DNA from: Streptomyces sp. NBC_01431
GTDB taxonomy: Bacteria; Actinomycetota; Actinomycetes; Streptomycetales; Streptomycetaceae
Assembly: GCF_036231355.1 (NCBI RefSeq)
Contig: NZ_CP109496.1
Span: 4,154,001-4,218,000 of the forward strand
Direction of reading: 5' to 3'
Length of the DNA stretch: 64,000 nucleotides
Below the pieces are notes generated by a model, which was not told the origin of the DNA, made no database searches, and saw nothing but the letters and a program-made list of their open reading frames with translations. Below are positions 8,495 through 16,156 of this stretch, in pieces. The number at the start of each line of letters is the position of its first letter. Position 1 is the stretch's first letter. Both the position numbers and the translations under genes were made by a program.

Positions 8495-8983
8495 TCACAC
8501 CGGGTCCAGATCGGTCTCCTCGAACACCAGCAGGGTGCGCGTCGACAGGACCTCGGGGATGGACTGGATCCGGGTCAGGACGAGCTCGCGCAGTGCCCTG
8601 TTGTCCGGGGTGTGCACCAGGAGCAGAACGTCGAAGTCGCCGCTCACCAGGGCGATGTGGGCCGCCCCGGGCAACTCCTGGAGCTGCTCGCGCACGGTGC
8701 GCCACGAGTTCTGCACGATCTTGAGCGTGATGTACGCGGCCGCTCCCTGGCCCGCCCGCTCGTGGTCCACGCGGGCGGTGAAACCGCGGATGACGTTGTC
8801 CTCGACGAGCCGGTTGATGCGCGCGTACGCGTTGGCGCGCGAGACGTGCACCCGCTCGGCCACGGCGCGGATCGACGCCCTGCCGTCCGTCTGGAGGATG
8901 CGCAGGATCGCGTGGTCGATCTCGTCCAGCGGGCGCGGTGGTGCGGGCCGGGTGCCACCGTTGGCCATTTGTTCAGCTGCCAT
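8495..8983 (-). CDS. bkdR: Lrp/AsnC-family regulator BkdR
   Basis: This is a 162-residue feast/famine regulator. The N-terminal winged helix-turn-helix is LDEIDHAILRILQTDGRAS and VAERVHVSRANAYARINRL (about residues 18-60). The C-terminal RAM/ACT domain (about 80-155) would bind amino acids or keto acids and oligomerise (DFDVLLLVHTPDNRALRELV). The start at 8983 follows GGCGGGGGG; MANGG at 8968 is an in-frame alternative. It diverges from the bkdA1B1C1 operon, the usual arrangement for a regulator of branched-chain keto acid dehydrogenase genes. The shared 180-bp region holds DnaA-like boxes and a PaaR-like site. Confidence 0.9.
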   Translation of the reverse strand: MAAEQMANGGTRPAPPRPLDEIDHAILRILQTDGRASIRAVAERVHVSRANAYARINRLVEDNVIRGFTARVDHERAGQGAAAYITLKIVQNSWRTVREQLQELPGAAHIALVSGDFDVLLLVHTPDNRALRELVLTRIQSIPEVLSTRTLLVFEETDLDPV

Positions 8984-9001
8984 GTCCCCCCGCCTTCCTG
9001 T

Positions 9002-9050
9002 TGTGGACGACCTGTTCCCATCCCAGGCTGTGGAGAACCGTTTGTCCACA
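9002..9050. other. Cluster of three DnaA-box-like 9-mers in the bkdR-bkdA1 intergenic region
   Basis: TTGTCCACA at 9042-9050 is an exact match to the Streptomyces DnaA box. TGTGGACGA at 9002-9010 and TGTGGAGAA at 9029-9037 (both reverse orientation) each differ from it at one position. Three such sites in 49 bp are denser than expected by chance. They lie just upstream of the bkdR start and 35 bp from PaaR-like operator 3. Confidence 0.45.
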
Positions 9051-9084
9051 GGCTGAAGGTGCCTGTAGCCAAAATGCGTCCACG

Positions 9085-9098
9085 ACCGAACAATCGGT
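9085..9098. promoter_or_regulatory. PaaR-like operator 3 upstream of bkdA1
   Basis: ACCGAACAATCGGT keeps both ACCG/CGGT arms but has CA for the central CG of the motif. It lies 66 bp upstream of bkdA1 and about 100 bp upstream of bkdR. TAGGTG, a weak -10 candidate, begins at its last base. This suggests that branched-chain keto acid and phenylacetate catabolism may share a regulator. Confidence 0.5.
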
Positions 9099-9163
9099 AG
9101 GTGAGGGGCGTCACATTCACGCCTCGCGTTCGGATGTCCGCTCCTACAAGGAGGTGCATTGGC

Positions 9164-10288
9164 ATGACGGTCCAAGAGCTCCCCGGTGCCGCCGCATACC
9201 GGCCGACCCCTCCACCCGCCTGGAGGCCCCGCACCGACCCCGCGCCGCTCCTGCCGGACCCGGAGCCCTTCCGCGTCCTTGGCACGGGCGCCGAGCTCGA
9301 CGCCGCGCTGATGCTGAAGCTGTACGGGGAGCTGGTGCGCGGCCGCCGCTACAACGCCCAGGCGACCGCTCTCACCAAGCAGGGCCGCCTCGCCGTGTAC
9401 CCCTCCTCGACCGGGCAGGAGGCCTGCGAGGTCGCCGCCGCGCTCGCCCTGGAGGAGCGCGACTGGCTGTTTCCCAGCTACCGCGACACCCTGGCCGCCG
9501 TCGCCCGCGGCCTCGACCCCGTCCAGGCGCTGACGCTCCTGCGCGGCGACTGGCACACCGGCTACGACCCGCGCGAGCACCGCATCGCACCGCTGTGCAC
9601 GCCGCTGGCAACCCAGCTGCCGCACGCGGTGGGCCTGGCGCACGCGGCCCGCCTCAAGGGCGACGACGTGGTGGCGCTGGCGCTGGTCGGCGACGGCGGC
9701 ACCAGCGAGGGCGACTTCCACGAAGCGCTGAACTTCGCGGCCGTCTGGCAGGCCCCGGTGGTCTTCCTGGTCCAGAACAACGGCTTCGCGATCTCCGTGC
9801 CGCTCGCCAAGCAGACCGCCGCGCCCTCCCTCGCCCACAAGGCCGTGGGGTACGGGATGCCCGGTCGCCTGGTCGACGGCAACGACGCGCCCGCCGTGCA
9901 CCAGGTGCTCTCCGAGGCGGTCGCCCGAGCCCGGCGAGGTGGCGGACCGACCCTGATCGAGGCCGTCACGTACCGCATGGAGGCGCACACCAACGCCGAC
10001 GACGCGACCCGCTACCGGGGCTCCGCCGAGGTCGACGCCTGGCGCGAGCACGACCCGATCCGGATCCTGGAGGACGAGCTGACCGCCCGCGGCATCCTCG
10101 ACGAGCACGGCATACGGACCGCCGCCGAGGCCGCCGAGACCATGGCCGCGGCGCTGCGCGAGCGCATGAACGCCGATCCCGTCCTCGACCCCATGGATCT
10201 CTTCGCCGAGGTTTATGCCGAGCAGAGCGGCCAACTGCGCGAGCAGGCAGCCCAGTTGCGTGCCGAGCTGGAAGCCGAGGCCCGCTGA
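9164..10288 (+). CDS. bkdA1: Branched-chain 2-oxo acid dehydrogenase E1 alpha subunit
   Basis: This 374-residue thiamine-diphosphate E1alpha decarboxylates branched 2-keto acids from Val, Leu and Ile, feeding catabolism and branched fatty-acid or polyketide starter units. The TPP-binding motif runs from GDGGTSEGDFHEALNFA to the Asn pair in QNNGFAIS. The phosphorylation-loop region (YRMEAHTNADDATRYRG) is present. The ATG at 9164 has a near-perfect AAGGAGGT at 9148-9155. Upstream in-frame codons at 9101 would lengthen it without a ribosome binding site. The downstream E1beta start overlaps its stop (TGATG). It diverges from bkdR. Confidence 0.95.
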   Translation: MTVQELPGAAAYRPTPPPAWRPRTDPAPLLPDPEPFRVLGTGAELDAALMLKLYGELVRGRRYNAQATALTKQGRLAVYPSSTGQEACEVAAALALEERDWLFPSYRDTLAAVARGLDPVQALTLLRGDWHTGYDPREHRIAPLCTPLATQLPHAVGLAHAARLKGDDVVALALVGDGGTSEGDFHEALNFAAVWQAPVVFLVQNNGFAISVPLAKQTAAPSLAHKAVGYGMPGRLVDGNDAPAVHQVLSEAVARARRGGGPTLIEAVTYRMEAHTNADDATRYRGSAEVDAWREHDPIRILEDELTARGILDEHGIRTAAEAAETMAAALRERMNADPVLDPMDLFAEVYAEQSGQLREQAAQLRAELEAEAR

Positions 10289-11295
10289 TGACCACCGCCA
10301 CGGCCAAGAAGCCGGCCACCATGGCGCAGGCCTTGCAGCGCGCGATGCGCGACGCCATGGCCGAGGACCCCTCCGTCCATGTCCTGGGAGAAGACGTCGG
10401 CGCGCTCGGCGGTGTCTTCCGGGTCACCGACGGGCTCGCCAAGGAGTTCGGCGAGGACCGCTGCACCGACACCCCGCTCGCCGAGGCGGGCATCCTGGGC
10501 ACGGCCGTCGGCATGGCGATGTACGGGCTGCGGCCGGTGGTCGAGATGCAGTTCGACGCCTTCGCCTATCCGGCGTTCGAGCAGCTCATCAGCCATGTCG
10601 CCAAGATGCGCAACCGCACCGGCGGGGCGATGCCGATGCCGATCGTGGTGCGGGTGCCGTACGGCGGCGGGATCGGCGGCGTAGAGCACCACAGCGACTC
10701 CAGCGAGGCCTACTACATGGCCACGCCCGGACTGAAGGTCGTCACGCCCGCCACCGTCGAGGACGCGTACGGGCTGCTCAGGGAGGCGATCGCCTCGGAC
10801 GACCCGGTCGTCTTCCTGGAGCCGAAGCGGCTGTACTGGTCGAAGTCCGACTGGTCGCCCGAGGCTCCGGTGACGGTGGAACCCATCGGCAGGGCGGTCG
10901 TGCGGCGCACCGGACACAGCGCCACGCTGATCACCTACGGGCCGTCCGTGCCGGTGTGCATGGAGGCGGCCGAGGCGGCCCGCGAGGAGGGCTGGGACCT
11001 CGAAGTCGTGGACCTGCGCTCACTGGTGCCCTTCGACGACGAGACGGTGTGCGCATCGGTGCGCCGCACCGGGCGGGCCGTGGTCGTCCACGAGTCGGCC
11101 GGTTTCGGCGGCCCCGGCGGCGAGATCGCGGCGCGCGTCACCGAACGCTGTTTCCACCACCTGGAGGCACCCGTGCTGCGGGTCGCCGGATTCGACATCC
11201 CGTACCCGCCGCCGATGCTGGAGAAGCACCATCTGCCGGGCGTGGACCGGGTCCTTGACGCGGTGGCGCGGTTGCAGTGGGAGGCGGAGCACTGA
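10288..11295 (+). CDS. bkdB1: Branched-chain 2-oxo acid dehydrogenase E1 beta subunit
   Basis: This 335-residue partner of E1alpha forms the alpha2beta2 decarboxylase. Conserved blocks visible are VLGEDVGALGGVFRVTDGL, FGEDRCTDTPLAEAGILGTAV, MQFDAFAYPAFEQL and RVPYGGGIGGVEHHSDSSEA. The C-terminal transketolase domain includes VVDLRSLVPFD and VVHESAGFGGPGGEIAA. The ATG shares one base with the bkdA1 stop (TGATG) and its stop shares one with bkdC1, so translation is coupled throughout the operon. Confidence 0.95.
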   Translation: MTTATAKKPATMAQALQRAMRDAMAEDPSVHVLGEDVGALGGVFRVTDGLAKEFGEDRCTDTPLAEAGILGTAVGMAMYGLRPVVEMQFDAFAYPAFEQLISHVAKMRNRTGGAMPMPIVVRVPYGGGIGGVEHHSDSSEAYYMATPGLKVVTPATVEDAYGLLREAIASDDPVVFLEPKRLYWSKSDWSPEAPVTVEPIGRAVVRRTGHSATLITYGPSVPVCMEAAEAAREEGWDLEVVDLRSLVPFDDETVCASVRRTGRAVVVHESAGFGGPGGEIAARVTERCFHHLEAPVLRVAGFDIPYPPPMLEKHHLPGVDRVLDAVARLQWEAEH

Positions 11296-12578
11296 TGCCG
11301 AAGGTCCTGGAGTTCAAGCTGCCCGACCTCGGCGAGGGGCTCACCGAGGCGGAGATCGTGCGCTGGCTCGTCGCGGTGGGCGATGTGGTCGCCGTCGATC
11401 AGCCGGTGGTCGAGGTGGAGACGGCCAAGGCGATGGTCGAGGTGCCCTGCCCCTACGGGGGCGTGGTGACCGCGCGCTTCGGGGAGGAGGGCACGGAACT
11501 GCCCGTCGGATCCCCGCTGTTGACGGTCGCGGTCGGTACCGCGGCGGCCGTGGCGGAGGCCGAGGCCGCCGGTGCCGCGGAGGGCTCGGGCAACGTCCTG
11601 GTCGGATACGGGACGGCCGCGGCCACCACCCGCCGCAGGTCCCGGATAAGGCCCACGACGCCGACGAGGTCCGCCGCCGCGCCCGCACCCGCGAAGGGGC
11701 CCGTGCCGGTCATCTCGCCACTCGTGCGCCGACTGGCCCGTGAACACGGCCTGGATCTGCGGGAGTTGCGGGGCAGCGGGCCCGAGGGGCTGATTCTGCG
11801 CGCCGATGTGGAATCGGCCGTGAAGGCACCGGCCGAGGCAGCCGCACCCGCCTCCGTGGCGCCCGCTCCCGCCGCCGCCCCCGCGTCCGGCGGTGAGCGC
11901 ATCGCGTTGCGCGGCATCCGCGGCGCGGTCGCCGACAAGCTCAGCCGCAGCCGCACCGAAATCCCCGACGCCACCTGCTGGGTGGACGCCGACGCCACGG
12001 AGCTGATGGCAGCACGCGCAGCCATGAACGCCGCGGGCGGCCCCAAGGTGTCCGTCCTCGCGCTGCTCGCCCGGATCTGCACCGCGGCCCTCGCCCGCTT
12101 CCCCGAGCTCAACTCGACGGTGGATGTGGCCGCCCGCGAGATCGTGCGGCTGCCCGAGGTCCACCTGGGCTTCGCGGCCCAGACCGAGCGCGGCCTGGTC
12201 GTCCCGGTCGTCCGCGACGCGCACACCCGCAGTGTCGACTCGCTCGGCGCCGAACTCGCCCGGCTCACCGAGGCGGCCCGCACCGCGTCCCTGACCCCCG
12301 CCGACCTGACCGGCGGCACCTTCACCCTCAACAACTACGGGGTGTTCGGCGTCGACGGCTCCACGCCGATCATCAACCACCCCGAGGCGGCGATGCTGGG
12401 CGTCGGCCGCATCATCCCCAAGCCGTGGGTGTACGAGGGTGAGCTCGCGGTGCGTCAGGTGGTCCAGCTCTCCCTCACCTTCGACCACCGGGTGTGCGAC
12501 GGCGGCACCGCGGGCGGCTTCCTGCGCTACGTCGCGGACTGCGTGGAACACCCGGCGGTACTGCTGCGGACCTTGTGA
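11295..12578 (+). CDS. bkdC1: Branched-chain 2-oxo acid dehydrogenase E2 (dihydrolipoyl acyltransferase)
   Basis: This 427-residue E2 core has one N-terminal lipoyl domain (residues 1-77, lipoyl-Lys45 in VETAKAMVEV) and an Ala/Arg-rich linker. Next come a peripheral-subunit-binding domain (VISPLVRRLAREHGLDLREL, about 137-170) and a catalytic acyltransferase domain ending with LTFDHRVCDGG, whose His and Asp are catalytic. It transfers branched acyl groups to CoA. No E3 (lipoamide dehydrogenase) gene is present in this window, so a shared E3 elsewhere is expected. Its linker is shorter than in the paralogue at 27.0 kb and has no parS. Confidence 0.95.
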   Translation: MPKVLEFKLPDLGEGLTEAEIVRWLVAVGDVVAVDQPVVEVETAKAMVEVPCPYGGVVTARFGEEGTELPVGSPLLTVAVGTAAAVAEAEAAGAAEGSGNVLVGYGTAAATTRRRSRIRPTTPTRSAAAPAPAKGPVPVISPLVRRLAREHGLDLRELRGSGPEGLILRADVESAVKAPAEAAAPASVAPAPAAAPASGGERIALRGIRGAVADKLSRSRTEIPDATCWVDADATELMAARAAMNAAGGPKVSVLALLARICTAALARFPELNSTVDVAAREIVRLPEVHLGFAAQTERGLVVPVVRDAHTRSVDSLGAELARLTEAARTASLTPADLTGGTFTLNNYGVFGVDGSTPIINHPEAAMLGVGRIIPKPWVYEGELAVRQVVQLSLTFDHRVCDGGTAGGFLRYVADCVEHPAVLLRTL

Positions 12579-12742
12579 CCGACCCCTGCGGCGCTGCCGC
12601 GGACCTCACGACGATCGCCCGGCCGCGCTGCCGGCGCCCCGGGTGACGGACGTGGCGGTGCCGGGCGCCCTGTGACGAACGCCCCGGTGGACTCGGGACG
12701 TTCGCGGGTGGTGGTGATCGTCCGGCGGCCCATACTCGGGGG

Positions 12743-13606
12743 ATGACCGCGTATGACGCCGTAGTACTCGCCGGGGGCACCGCCACAAGACTCGGCGGCG
12801 CCGACAAACCCGGGCTCAGCGTGGGCGGCCGGGCGCTGCTCGACCGGGTACTCACCGCCTGCTCCGGGGCCGCCACCACCGTGGTGGTGGGCGGCCGCCG
12901 GGGCACCGCGCGGCCCGTGGAGTGGGCCAGGGAGGATCCGGCCGGCGGCGGACCGCTGGCCGCCCTTGACGCCGGGCTGCGTCACACGACGGCCGAGAGC
13001 GTGCTGGTGCTCTCGGCCGATCTGCCCTTCCTGGCCGCACCGGCCGTCGACGCGCTCCTCGACGCGCTGGGGCGTACCGGCCACGACGGCGTGCTCTGCA
13101 CCGACCCCGACGGCCGCGATCAGCCGCTCGTCGCCGTCTACCGTGCCGAACCACTGCGCCGCGAGTTCGCACTGCTCGTCACCCGGCACGGCTCGCTCGC
13201 CGGACTGCCCTTGCGGCTGCTCACCGCCGGACTCGACCTCGCCCGCATCGACGCGGGCCCGCTCGCCTCGTTCGACTGCGACACCTGGGAGGACCTCGCG
13301 GCCGCACGGGCCCGGATCAGGGAGCATGGAAGCGTGCTGGACGAATGGATCACCGCAGTCAAGGACGAACTCGGCATCGAGCTGGACGTCGACACGAGCG
13401 TGCTGCTCGACCTGGCCAGGGACGCCGCCCACGGCGTCGCCCGGCCCGCCGCCCCCCTCACCACCTTCCTGGTCGGCTACGCGGCCGCGCAGGCGGGCGG
13501 CGCGGGCAAGGACGTGGCGGACGCGGCCCGCAGGGCAGCCGCGCTCGCCAACCGGTGGGCGGCCGAGGCCGAGGCGTCCGACGGCCCGAAGAACGAGGCC
13601 GGATGA
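12743..13606 (+). CDS. MobA-like nucleotidyltransferase fused to DUF6457
   Basis: In this 287-residue protein, residues 1-190 match the molybdenum cofactor guanylyltransferase family. The nucleotide-binding loop is VLAGGTATRLGGADKPGL, and the DLPFL and DTWEDLAAAR blocks are also present. Residues 200-280 match DUF6457 (VLDEWITAVKDELGIELDVD, ARPAAPLTTFLVGYAAAQ), often a separate or fused partner of moco genes in actinobacteria. It would attach GMP to molybdopterin. Its stop overlaps the moeA start (ATGA), so both act in cofactor assembly. The ATG at 12743 follows a 164-bp gap in which I saw no other feature. Confidence 0.87.
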   Translation: MTAYDAVVLAGGTATRLGGADKPGLSVGGRALLDRVLTACSGAATTVVVGGRRGTARPVEWAREDPAGGGPLAALDAGLRHTTAESVLVLSADLPFLAAPAVDALLDALGRTGHDGVLCTDPDGRDQPLVAVYRAEPLRREFALLVTRHGSLAGLPLRLLTAGLDLARIDAGPLASFDCDTWEDLAAARARIREHGSVLDEWITAVKDELGIELDVDTSVLLDLARDAAHGVARPAAPLTTFLVGYAAAQAGGAGKDVADAARRAAALANRWAAEAEASDGPKNEAG

Positions 13607-14964
13607 CCGCCCCGAGTCCCACCGCGGACGACGGCTCCGACGAGGCCCTCGCCCTGCTGCGCGAAGCCCGCACCCCGGCGGGCGGCGGCGCAGGGACCGC
13701 GAAAGCAGGCAGGGACCGCGCTCAGGCCCCGTCGTTCGACGACCCTCCCGCGCCCCGCCGCCGCGCCGCCGCCTGGGCCGACGCGCGGGCGGTGGCCGCA
13801 CGAGCCGGCCGCACAGCCCCCTCCCGCTCCCACCGGGTGCCGCTGGAACAGGCCGTCGGCGAGATCCTCACCGAACCGCTCACCGCACTCACCGACCTGC
13901 CGTCCTTCGACACCTCCGCCATGGACGGCTGGGCCGTAGCGGGGCCCGGCCCCTGGGCGGTGCAGGAGGGCGGGGTCCTCGCCGGACACGCGGCACCAGG
14001 CCCCCTCGCCGACGGTGAAGCGGTACGCATCGCCACGGGGGCCCGCATCCCGGCGGGGGCCACCGCGGTGATCCGCAGTGAACACGCCCGCACCGACGAG
14101 GCCCGGACGCAGCTCCAGGCCGACCGCGTGGTGCTGCACGGTCAGGACATCCGCCCGCGCGGCCAGGAGTGCCGCTCCGGCGACGTGCTGCTGCCCGCCA
14201 CCGCGCTGGTCACCCCGGCCGTACTCGGCCTGGCCGCGGCCGCCGGCTACGACGACCTTGCCACCGTTGCGCGGCCCCGCGTCGAGGTCCTCGTCCTCGG
14301 TGACGAGCTGCTCACCCAGGGGCTCCCCCACGACGGGCTGATCAGGGACGCGCTCGGCCCGATGCTCGGGGTCTGGTTGCGGGCGCTCGGCGCCGAAGTC
14401 GTCGGGACCCGGCGCCTGAAGGACGACGCGGGCGCGCTACTCGCCGCCGTCACCGGCTCCTCGGCCGACCTCGTGATCACGACCGGCGGCACGGCCGCCG
14501 GACCCGTCGACCACGTCCACCCCGTGCTGCACAAAGCCGGTGCCGAACTCCTCGTCGACGGGGTCGCCGTACGGCCCGGACACCCCATGCTGCTGGCGCA
14601 GATCGGAGTGGGAAAGCACCTGGTCGGGCTGCCCGGCAATCCACTCGCCGCAGTGTCCGGACTGCTCACTCTGGCCGAGCCGCTCCTGCGTGAACTCGCC
14701 CACCGGGCAAGCCCGGTGGCGTACACCGCGCCGCTGCGCAACGAGGTGCAGGGACATCCACACGACACCCGGCTCGTCCCCGTGGTGCACCGGGGCGAAG
14801 GAGTCCTGCCGCTGCACTACAACGGGCCCGCGATGCTGCGCGGGATCGCGGCGGCCGACGGGCTCGCGGTGGTGCCGCCCGGCGGGGCACGGGCAGGACA
14901 GGAGGTCGAGATCATCGACCTGCCATGGTCCCCATCGGGCTCCGGCGAAGGGCGTTTCACGTGA
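13603..14964 (+). CDS. moeA: Molybdopterin molybdenumtransferase MoeA
   Basis: This 453-residue protein inserts molybdate into adenylated molybdopterin. A low-complexity N-terminal 65 residues or so precede the canonical fold. Diagnostic blocks are SFDTSAMDGWAV, IATGARIPAGATAVI, VLVLGDELLTQG, DLVITTGGTAAGPVDHVHPV (GGTS-like MPT-binding motif) and LVGLPGNPLAAVSGLL. The 4-bp overlap with the MobA-DUF6457 gene indicates coupled expression. The final codons and stop run into parS site 1, so the last residues (RFT) are encoded within the partition site. Confidence 0.94.
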   Translation: MTAPSPTADDGSDEALALLREARTPAGGGAGTAKAGRDRAQAPSFDDPPAPRRRAAAWADARAVAARAGRTAPSRSHRVPLEQAVGEILTEPLTALTDLPSFDTSAMDGWAVAGPGPWAVQEGGVLAGHAAPGPLADGEAVRIATGARIPAGATAVIRSEHARTDEARTQLQADRVVLHGQDIRPRGQECRSGDVLLPATALVTPAVLGLAAAAGYDDLATVARPRVEVLVLGDELLTQGLPHDGLIRDALGPMLGVWLRALGAEVVGTRRLKDDAGALLAAVTGSSADLVITTGGTAAGPVDHVHPVLHKAGAELLVDGVAVRPGHPMLLAQIGVGKHLVGLPGNPLAAVSGLLTLAEPLLRELAHRASPVAYTAPLRNEVQGHPHDTRLVPVVHRGEGVLPLHYNGPAMLRGIAAADGLAVVPPGGARAGQEVEIIDLPWSPSGSGEGRFT

Positions 14965-14967
14965 AAC
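14954..14967. other. parS centromere-like site 1
   Basis: GTTTCACGTGAAAC is an exact match to the 14-bp Streptomyces ParB-binding consensus. It spans the moeA stop codon (14962-14964). It is the first of three sites within 120 bp. Confidence 0.95.
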
Positions 14968-15006
14968 ACCCGGCCCTGACCCACAACTCCCGTACAGCTG
15001 AGGGAT

Positions 15007-15020
15007 GTTTCACGTGAAAC
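15007..15020. other. parS site 2
   Basis: This is an exact GTTTCACGTGAAAC in the moeA-potassium channel intergenic region, 53 bp (start to start) after site 1. Confidence 0.95.
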
Positions 15021-15052
15021 ACCCGCCGCGGAACGCCAACTCACGTATCCGA

Positions 15053-15080
15053 CCCGGCAGTTTCACGTGAAACTGCCGGG
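15053..15080. other. parS site 3 within a perfect 28-bp palindrome
   Basis: The exact parS core occupies 15060-15073. Seven further complementary bases on each side (CCCGGCA and TGCCGGG) extend it to a perfect 28-bp inverted repeat. It can fold into a strong hairpin and probably also terminates moeA transcription. It covers an in-frame GTG (15067) that could be misread as the channel start. Confidence 0.9.
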
Positions 15081-15090
15081 CCAGGACGCG

Positions 15091-16146
15091 ATGGCACGCC
15101 AGGCAGCGGAGAAGCTGATCACCCGGCGGGTGCAACTGCCCCGCCGGGTTGTCGACCGACCACTGCGCCAAGTCGCCAAGCGGCTCCTGATGGCGCTCGC
15201 CGTGCTGATACTGACGACCTTCATCGTCTGGATCGACCGCGAGGGCTACCACGACAACGCCACCGGCAGGGTCGACTTCCTCGATGCCGTCTACTACGCC
15301 ACCGTCACGCTGTCCACGACGGGCTACGGCGACATCGTTCCGTACAGCGACAGTGCACGGCTGACCAACATCCTGCTGGTCACACCCCTGCGCGTGCTGT
15401 TTCTGATCATCCTCGTCGGAACCACTCTGGAGGTCCTCACCGAGCGGACCCGCGAGGAGTGGCGGCTCAACCGCTGGAAGGCTCAATTGCGAGACCACAC
15501 CGTCGTCGTCGGCTTCGGGACAAAGGGCCGCTCGGCGATCCAGACCCTGTGCGCGACCGGCCTGAAGAAGGACCACGTCGTGGTCGTCGACCCGAGCGCG
15601 AAGGTGATCGAGACCGCCACCGCCGAAGGCTTCGTCGGGGTCATCGGCGACGCCACCCGCAGCGATGTGCTGCTGCGGGCCGAGTTGCAAAAGGCCCGCC
15701 AGATCGTCATCGCGACCCAGCGCGACGACACCGCGGTTCTGGTCGCGCTGACGGCGCGCCAGCTCAACCGGGGCGCCAAGATCGTCGCCGCGGTGCGCGA
15801 GGAGGAGAACGCGCCGCTGCTGCGCCAGTCCGGCGCGGACGCCGTCATCACCAGCGCCAGCGCGGCCGGCCGACTGCTCGGCCTGTCCGTGCTCAGTCCG
15901 AGCGCGGGCACCGTGATGGAGGACCTGATCCAGCAGGGCAGCGGGCTCGACATGGTGGAGCGGCCCGTGAAGAAGAGCGAGGTCGGGCGCGGAGTGCGGG
16001 AGACCGAAGACCTCGTGGTGAGCGTGCTGCGCGGTCACCGGCTGCTGCCGTACGACGATGCCAGGGCGAGCCCGCTCCAGCTGACGGACCGGCTGATCAC
16101 GATCGTACGAGCGGGTGGCACGTCTTCGCGGGAGCAGCCGGAGTAG
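15091..16146 (+). CDS. TrkA-N / RCK-domain potassium channel protein
   Basis: This is a 351-residue two-helix ion channel subunit. A membrane segment (RLLMALAVLILTTFIVWI) precedes the pore loop with selectivity filter TTGYGD. A second helix (ILLVTPLRVLFLIILVGTTL) leads to a cytoplasmic RCK module. The RCK Rossmann motif is VVVGFGTKGRSAIQTL, followed by a TrkA-C-like end that would gate the channel by nucleotide or ion binding. I prefer the ATG at 15091, which has AGGA 4 nt upstream. The GTG at 15067 lies inside parS site 3 and has no ribosome binding site. The gene is transcribed singly and runs 10 bp short of the quinone oxidoreductase gene. Confidence 0.87.
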   Translation: MARQAAEKLITRRVQLPRRVVDRPLRQVAKRLLMALAVLILTTFIVWIDREGYHDNATGRVDFLDAVYYATVTLSTTGYGDIVPYSDSARLTNILLVTPLRVLFLIILVGTTLEVLTERTREEWRLNRWKAQLRDHTVVVGFGTKGRSAIQTLCATGLKKDHVVVVDPSAKVIETATAEGFVGVIGDATRSDVLLRAELQKARQIVIATQRDDTAVLVALTARQLNRGAKIVAAVREEENAPLLRQSGADAVITSASAAGRLLGLSVLSPSAGTVMEDLIQQGSGLDMVERPVKKSEVGRGVRETEDLVVSVLRGHRLLPYDDARASPLQLTDRLITIVRAGGTSSREQPE

Positions 16147-16156
16147 CGTCGCACGC

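Noticed and set aside
9002..9050. A replication origin
   Set aside because: Only one perfect and two near DnaA boxes are present, without dnaA/dnaN neighbours or the many boxes of a Streptomyces oriC.
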